11,785 nt of DNA from Pleurotus ostreatus/Saccharomyces cerevisiae fusant (lineage: Eukaryota; Opisthokonta), in contig JAMQCK010001005.1 of NCBI GenBank assembly GCA_024196135.1, positions 1,337 to 13,121 of the forward strand, in the 5' to 3' direction. Shown one piece after another: positions 8,045 through 11,785 of the stretch (position 1 is the stretch's first letter; each line of letters opens with the position of its first letter). The position numbers and the translations under genes are program-made. Under the pieces are notes generated by a model. It ran no database searches. It was not told where the DNA came from and saw nothing but the letters and a program-made list of their open reading frames with translations.

Positions 8045-8335
8045 GGCATGCCTGTTGAGCTAAGAGTAAAAGCAGGTATGCCTGCTGAGCTGAGGGTGGT
8101 GAGCAGATGTGCCTGTTAGATTGAGAGCATTGGGGAAGGCGCACCTGTTGAGATAGAGGGAGTGAGCAGGCACACCTGTGGTGCAGTGCACAGCAAGAAG
8201 GCACACCTGCTGAGCTAAGGGTAAGCACAGGTATGTCTGTTGGGTTGTGCATGCAAGCAGATACACCTGTGAAGGTGGGCTTCAAGAAAGGCGGACCTGT
8301 TGAAATCAGTTGTAACAACCCAATCAGTAACCGAT
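8045..8335. repeat. degenerate 30-32 bp minisatellite
   Basis: Units start at about 8045, 8075, 8106, 8138, 8169, 8200, 8230, 8260 and 8290. Each opens with a GGYAYRCCTGTTG-like word followed by GAGCTAAGGGT-like sequence and ends in AAGCA or GAA. Weaker, shortened units continue to about 8370, and related AGGAGACCTGT words appear again at 8430-8485. Mixed unit lengths of 30, 31 and 32 bp break any reading frame, so this is not a protein repeat. On the minus strand each unit reads pyrimidine-rich sequence followed by CAACAGGT or CAGCAGGT, which resembles a 3' splice site. Confidence 0.8.
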
Positions 8336-8383
8336 GACCTGTTATAGCCAAAGCAGCAGGAAGACCTGTTGGGTAGACTGCAA

Positions 8384-8401
8384 TAACCTTATATAAGGTT
8401 A
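8384..8401. repeat. perfect 18-bp AT-rich palindrome
   Basis: TAACCTTATATAAGGTTA reads the same on both strands. It lies at the border between the minisatellite and the small minus-strand ORF and supplies that ORF's stop codon. It contains TATATAAGG, so a TATA-like role on either strand is possible but untested. Confidence 0.8.
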
Positions 8402-8706
8402 CTGAAGATTAGTGACCATGAGATAGAGACAGGCCTCCTGCCAACCTGCAGGTTCTGGGGTCTACTAGGTACAGGTCTCCTGCCCCACATCACATCCAAG
8501 AGACCCCTACCCTGTTTGCCTGAGGAGGCCTCATCGCAAGTGCGGCCGTGTCCAATCGAGAGGTGTGATAGGTCGATGATGGGCGGGATGTCCAGTTCCT
8601 CCGAGTCGCTGACGACAGATAATGGTGATGCGGGAGGCGACGGTGAGGGCGAGGGTGGTGGCTGCTGCTGTTGGCGTGTCGCGCTTCGGAGTCCGGGGCG
8701 TGGCAT
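8389..8706 (-). CDS. small Pro/Gln-rich hypothetical protein
   Basis: An ATG at 8706-8704 opens a 105-residue frame ending in TAA at 8391-8389. The N terminus is basic (MPRPGLRSATR), followed by a QQQQPPPSPSPSPP-type disordered stretch, then an acidic and hydrophobic segment (SDSEELDIPPIIDLSHLS). This order is common at the start of fungal regulatory proteins and of retroelement Gag-like proteins, but I recognise no domain. The last third has GRRPV twice, 14 residues apart, and runs into minisatellite-related DNA, so the true 3' end may be lost or lie across an intron. The same frame stays open upstream without an ATG to about 8810. Confidence 0.35.
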   Translation of the reverse strand: MPRPGLRSATRQQQQPPPSPSPSPPASPLSVVSDSEELDIPPIIDLSHLSIGHGRTCDEASSGKQGRGLLDVMWGRRPVPSRPQNLQVGRRPVSISWSLIFSNLI

Positions 8707-8788
8707 GGTAGAGGAAGACGAGATCTGAGCGATGTGGTGGTCACGGCGTCGAGGGGAGGAGAACGTGAGGTTGCGCGTCACATACAGT

Positions 8789-8808
8789 GCATGAGCGATT
8801 GCTCATGC
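8789..8808. repeat. hairpin GCATGAGC-GATT-GCTCATGC
   Basis: A perfect 8-bp stem with a four-base loop, about 80 bp upstream of the minus-strand ORF start. If transcribed on the minus strand it would lie in the 5' leader of that ORF. Confidence 0.75.
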
Positions 8809-9123
8809 TTGCAAATCTGTCACGAGCAAGCCCAGAGTCCAGTAGAAGCCCACTGGTCCTCTATTATAGAAGGTCAGATCCACGATAACGGTCATAGGCA
8901 GTGAGAACGATGGCGGTGTCACACGGGTAAATGCAGGTGATGTCAAGCACTCGGAACTTATCCTGCTGGCGATTTCAGGTACAGTCGTCGCGCCTGTACA
9001 CCCGTATGTGTGTTCGAACGTAGTTTCTCGTCTTGGCGGCTCATGTATGGCGGCACGCAGGCACTAGAGTTGTCAAAATCACGCTCTGGGATGAATAGCA
9101 GACAACGTCATGGAAAAAATCCG

Positions 9124-9178
9124 CTAAAATAAGCAAAAATGAGAGTCATTATCACAAGCATACAAAACAGCTACGTAC
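9124..9178 (-). other. candidate spliceosomal intron (55 nt)
   Basis: On the minus strand the segment opens GTACGT, carries GATAATGAC as a possible branch region and ends in a T-rich tract, TTGCTTATTTTAG. The size suits a fungal intron. The frame upstream ends in SSWNF at the donor. Joining to the next exon in that phase reaches a stop after about 14 codons. Confidence 0.4.
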
Positions 9179-9469
9179 AAAGTTCCATGAAGATCGCAGG
9201 TGAAACAGGCTCACTATGATTTTTGCTTGAATTTCACTCCAATGAGATGACGAGAGGACCATAGTCGCATAAAAGGACGTGTCGGAGGCCCAAACCACGT
9301 TGATCGTGTATTCCAGCACCACATAACGATTGAAGAGGACCAGAGTTACATTAGACATGCGTTTGTCCGGCGCCATACGCGGCAGAAGGCAAGTTGTGGG
9401 TCCTACCTTTTCGGGTAGGTTCGAACGGGCGATCACACGCTCCCACGACCCCATCAGCTGGCCATACAT
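9152..9469 (-). CDS. open exon-like frame, possible membrane segment
   Basis: ATG at 9469-9467 opens 105 codons to a TGA at 9154-9152 that lies inside the candidate intron 9124-9178, so coding probably ends at the donor. Moderate base composition and a mixed hydrophobic pattern (VTLVLFNRYVVLEYTINVVW, roughly residues 40-60) make it more protein-like than most frames here. The NRY segment faintly recalls the DUF6533 family; no other hallmark is visible. The ATG is probably internal to a longer gene. Confidence 0.35.
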   Translation of the reverse strand: MYGQLMGSWERVIARSNLPEKVGPTTCLLPRMAPDKRMSNVTLVLFNRYVVLEYTINVVWASDTSFYATMVLSSSHWSEIQAKIIVSLFHLRSSWNFVRSCFVCL

Positions 9470-9569
9470 ACTGAACCAGAGCCAGTCTTGTCATTTTGAA
9501 ACATACACTGGTTTGTTACATCCATATCTACAATTTGAGCCTACTTAGACGAGATGAGCACCTCTAGAT

Positions 9570-9637
9570 GGTGCGCTACAAACGTTATGACCAGCTTCCC
9601 GGTCTGACCAGCTTCCCGGTCACGCACTGTAGCGCAC
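9570..9637. repeat. inverted repeat enclosing a 17-bp tandem duplication
   Basis: GTGCGCTACA (9570-9579) and its exact inverse TGTAGCGCAC (9628-9637) flank two copies of GACCAGCTTCCCGGTC (9589-9604 and 9606-9621). Outside the arms, CTCTAGATG and TAGATCAGAG are also partly inverted. The unit looks like a small foldback whose centre was duplicated. Confidence 0.7.
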
Positions 9638-9956
9638 GTAGATCAGAGGCGATTCGCGGGTCGGAAGCCGTCGAACTCGGCATGCGATAAACAGTTTCGC
9701 GTCCATGAGGGCCCGCGCCCGCATACACGCGTCAAATTTGAGTTCAGCGCAACTCAGATCGGCGGTGAGGTCTCTGAGGGCTCGTCAGCGCTAGAGAACG
9801 GAGATCAAGTAAGTGAGCCGTACGCGCTGTAGTGCGAAGGTCAATGAGGGCCGATAAAGGGACGCCGACCGCGCTCGCGCGGGTCCTCCTTGTCGAGAGC
9901 TGGAGCGGACCCTGTTCCGGCGGTTCAGACGCACTTTCCGAGGCGACGATGTGCGT

Positions 9957-9993
9957 ATATGCGTGCGAAGAGCGAAAATATGCGTGCGAAGAG
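9957..9993. repeat. 21-bp tandem duplication
   Basis: ATATGCGTGCGAAGAG occurs at 9957-9972 and 9978-9993, 21 bp apart. The period is a multiple of three, so open frames on both strands are kept. On the minus strand it reads SSHAYFR then SSHAY. Confidence 0.8.
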
Positions 9994-10049
9994 GACGTTC
10001 GAGATCTGTCATCACCTCCGCTGGCGCTCTGGCAAGGGGTTGCCATCAT

Positions 10050-10098
10050 CTGTCAGATATCAGCAAAGTAAAAGAGGACAGAAGACGAGCGAGCTCAC
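10050..10098 (-). other. candidate spliceosomal intron (49 nt)
   Basis: On the minus strand it opens GTGAGC and ends TGATATCTGACAG, with GCTGAT or TCTGAC as the branch. Flanking frames CLKRCSDS and MMATPCQSASGG join in phase 0 without a stop at the junction. Confidence 0.4.
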
Positions 10099-10222
10099 CG
10101 AGTCGGAACAGCGCTTGAGACAACCTTCAGCGCTATGCGAGTCCTCCAAACGTCTCCGGAGAGGAGTGCGGACCGCGAGAGGCGCATACATCGAGGGCAT
10201 TCGCGAGATATTGGGCATATAT

Positions 10223-10284
10223 CTTGCTTTGTCAGGCAAGCTATAAGAATCATTGTCCTTCATAAGATGAATGATGAGGCGTAC
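10223..10284 (-). other. candidate spliceosomal intron (62 nt)
   Basis: On the minus strand it opens GTACGC, has GCCTGAC as a strong branch site shortly before the end, and closes GCAAG. Removing it joins MTT to IYAQYLANALDVCASRG in phase 0, which stays open for about 32 codons before a TAG. Confidence 0.4.
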
Positions 10285-10703
10285 CGTTGTCATGATTCCC
10301 GAAAGTCGACAGTAAGGAACACGATTGCGGGAATACAGGCCGGTTACGAGCTCGTCTTGAGCCAAGCCGAATCGCCTCTGCGCTGCTTGAGTAGACAAAG
10401 CTATGAGATTGCAGCGCCGGTCCCCAGAGATGCATGGCTGTCCAGTTCTCATGTCGTAGGTCGTGCGGAATCGGGGTTTGACCCTCCGGGGCACGTACGT
10501 CCTCGTCGGGTCGCAGCGCAGGGCCGTAAGAGGTGTACTGACTGGCTGCATGCACAGGTCAAGACTGAAAATCACGCCCGCTCCGTGATACGCACCGGCA
10601 CAAATTGCCGTATAGCCTTATGATTGCGCCTCGACGGCAAGCAGTATCCTGTGCGCGCTCGTAGGGCCAATGCCGCGACCAGCGTCTCCCATATCTTCAA
10701 CAA

Positions 10704-10765
10704 CTTGAGTGCACGTGAGCACTTCCAGGCCGAGCCGACGAACATGGGGCAGGACGTGGGCTTAC
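10704..10765 (-). other. candidate spliceosomal intron (62 nt)
   Basis: On the minus strand it opens GTAAGC, has GCTCAC as a possible branch and ends CACTCAAG. The frame before it reads SKTRKIGTCFYSTDL. The frame also stays open straight through the segment to about 10576, so retention cannot be excluded. Confidence 0.35.
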
Positions 10766-11237
10766 CAAGGTCGGTCGAGTAGAAGCAGGTGCCAATCTTG
10801 CGTGTCTTGGAGCAGACGATGCGTGCGTTGCGACACTTGGCTATATCTGTGGCGAAGATGTCTTGTGGGAGAGAATGCGAGGATCGAATGCGATGATCAT
10901 GTCCGAGGCTTCTATTTTGTTGTCATCCGCGGATTCGACGTCGATGTCAACGTCGGCTGGCCGTCAATGGAGTGGGGATCCGCAGCGGGAGAGAGCGAGG
11001 AGGAAGACCGGGTTGGACTACCGACTAGACCAGCGTCATAGGTAAGGTGATCTTTGTACATAATCATGCCCGCCAAGAGATCGCGAGAAGAAGAGCGTCA
11101 GAGGGAGAACAATCACTGTCGATGCGATCACGTACCTCGAGAAGACGCTCATCATGAGCGCCAGCGAGCGCGCATATTACGACGAAACCTGGTGTATCGG
11201 GTAGCCGGGCATGTTGTTGTCGCAGATGAAGAGTCAC

Positions 11238-11299
11238 CTGGGGGTATAGTGTCAGCATTGTCGCGCGAAGAGCAAGAGATTGGGACTGGTAGGACTCAC
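11238..11299 (-). other. candidate spliceosomal intron (62 nt)
   Basis: The best-formed of the set: on the minus strand GTGAGT donor, GCTGAC branch at 11256-11251 and CCCCCAG acceptor, with the branch about 12-18 nt before the end. The preceding frame DCGEFDDAQEYDRVI is open for more than 40 codons without an ATG, so it would be an internal exon. Confidence 0.5.
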
Positions 11300-11398
11300 C
11301 CGATTACGCGATCATACTCTTGAGCGTCGTCAAACTCGCCGCAATCTAGAGCAAGGCACCTGTGCGTCCTGCTTTCCCTAGCACCATAGCTCGGGGGT

Positions 11399-11471
11399 GG
11401 GACCTGGGATGTCCGAGCTAACAGGTTCGCCCGCCGCGTCTGCGCCTATCCCGGGGTATGCCCCAGGTCCC
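11399..11471. repeat. 10-bp inverted repeat GGGACCTGGG
   Basis: GGGACCTGGG at 11399-11408 is matched by its exact inverse CCCAGGTCCC at 11462-11471, with a 53-bp spacer that ends near a second small palindrome (ATCCCGGGGTAT). It stands at the start of the GTCCC-rich array. Confidence 0.65.
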
Positions 11472-11785
11472 GGTCACCTCTCGCAGCCTTCGAGGGCGAG
11501 GTCAGTGTCCCAGCCTGCATACCGGTATCCCAGCCCCTGTCCCGCGTCCCACCCGGTGTCCTAGGCAGTCAAATATAAGTCTATGATATATCCTCGAATT
11601 TACGATGTCCCGGCGGATGTCCCGTTGTCCCGCTTCTGTCCCACTCCAAGCCCCGTCGTCCCAGCTTCACCTTCCTAGGTCCCGGTCTCCATCCTGGTTC
11701 CCCGCTCGCTGTCCCAGCATCCCGCTCCCTATCTCGCTCGCTGTCCCGGTGTCTCGCGCTGGGTCCCGCTGTCCCGCGCGATATC
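11465..11785. repeat. degenerate GTCCC-rich array
   Basis: Words of the form CTGTCCCG, TGTCCCAG, GGTCCCGG and CATCCCGC recur at irregular spacing to the window end. A short AT-rich island (about 11568-11603) interrupts the array. No gene is visible; the array is truncated by the window edge. Confidence 0.7.

Larger units (their letters stand above)
9124..11438 (-). pseudogene. probable multi-exon gene remnant, family unknown
   Basis: The minus strand carries several donor-branch-acceptor sets of fungal type, at 11238-11299, 10704-10765, 10223-10284, 10050-10098 and 9124-9178. Exon-like text between them is plausible protein but is broken by stops or needs frame changes: LDCGEFDDAQEYDRVI before 11299; a hydrophobic run with YVIASTVIVLPLTLFF near 11100-11140; DIDVESADDNKIEASDMI then, in another frame, AKCRNARIVCSKTRKIGT before 10765. 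I cannot assemble a continuous protein. The hydrophobic runs hint at a membrane protein, and one exon holds VTLVLFNRYVV, which faintly resembles the NRY segment of basidiomycete DUF6533 membrane proteins. A decayed gene, or more than one gene, is the likeliest reading; a functional gene with splicing I have misread is possible. Confidence 0.35.

Noticed and set aside
8045..8335. CRISPR array
   Set aside because: Units are contiguous and degenerate with no unique spacers, and the context is eukaryotic.
7734..8351. 205-codon minus-strand frame across the minisatellite
   Set aside because: It lacks an ATG at its start, and the 30, 31 and 32 bp units shift frame between copies, so it is not a repeat protein.
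9416..9426. GGTTCGAACGG, resembling a tRNA B box
   Set aside because: The closing CC of the B box is absent and no A box or cloverleaf arms can be paired around it.
10135..10623. 162-codon plus-strand ORF with an ATG
   Set aside because: It opposes better intron signals on the minus strand and contains no recognisable domain; it could still be real, but I judge it a shadow.

Overview
The window looks like a gene-poor, repeat-rich stretch of a filamentous fungal nuclear genome, most likely a basidiomycete. This is inferred from very CpG-rich DNA with no CpG loss, long one-sided pyrimidine or purine tracts, and possible introns of about 49-62 nt with a CTGAC-type branch site a short distance before the 3' AG. 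No rRNA, tRNA, CRISPR array, bacterial operon or intact recognisable protein family is visible. Most long open frames lie in GC-rich low-complexity DNA, lack ATG starts and look like chance.

Layout. 1-861: a C-rich tract opening with a CCCCCCT array, then a hairpin module, an AT-rich segment and a CpG-rich segment ending in TTTAAACCCGG repeats. This order resembles the right end of the large element further on. 862-1540: CpG-rich DNA without a convincing gene, holding a tandem 20-mer and two copies of a CTCGGCATTTGCCG motif. 1936-2357: a 422-bp MITE-like unit with 35-bp terminal inverted repeats differing at one base. 2474-2821: a small unrecognised ORF. 2860-3454: CpG- and C-rich DNA with four perfect 10-bp repeats. 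3455-6921: the main structure, about 3.47 kb bounded by nearly identical inverted repeats of about 300 bp, each tipped by CTTTGCAAAG. I see no transposase inside and no target-site duplication, so it is either a non-autonomous DNA transposon or an inverted segmental duplication. 6922-7600: CpG-rich DNA with two more copies of the CTCGGCATTTGCCG motif, one of them inside a 30-bp palindrome. 7645-7751: two hairpins. 8045-8335: a degenerate 30-32 bp minisatellite. 8389-8706 (minus): a small proline/glutamine-rich ORF. About 9124-11438 (minus): the most gene-like part, with at least four well-formed intron candidates but interrupted exon frames, so a decayed gene or an unresolved gene model. 11465-11785: a degenerate GTCCC-rich array running to the window end.

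No functional collaboration between genes can be claimed. The window is better read as layers of non-autonomous mobile elements, satellites and gene remnants than as an operating pathway.
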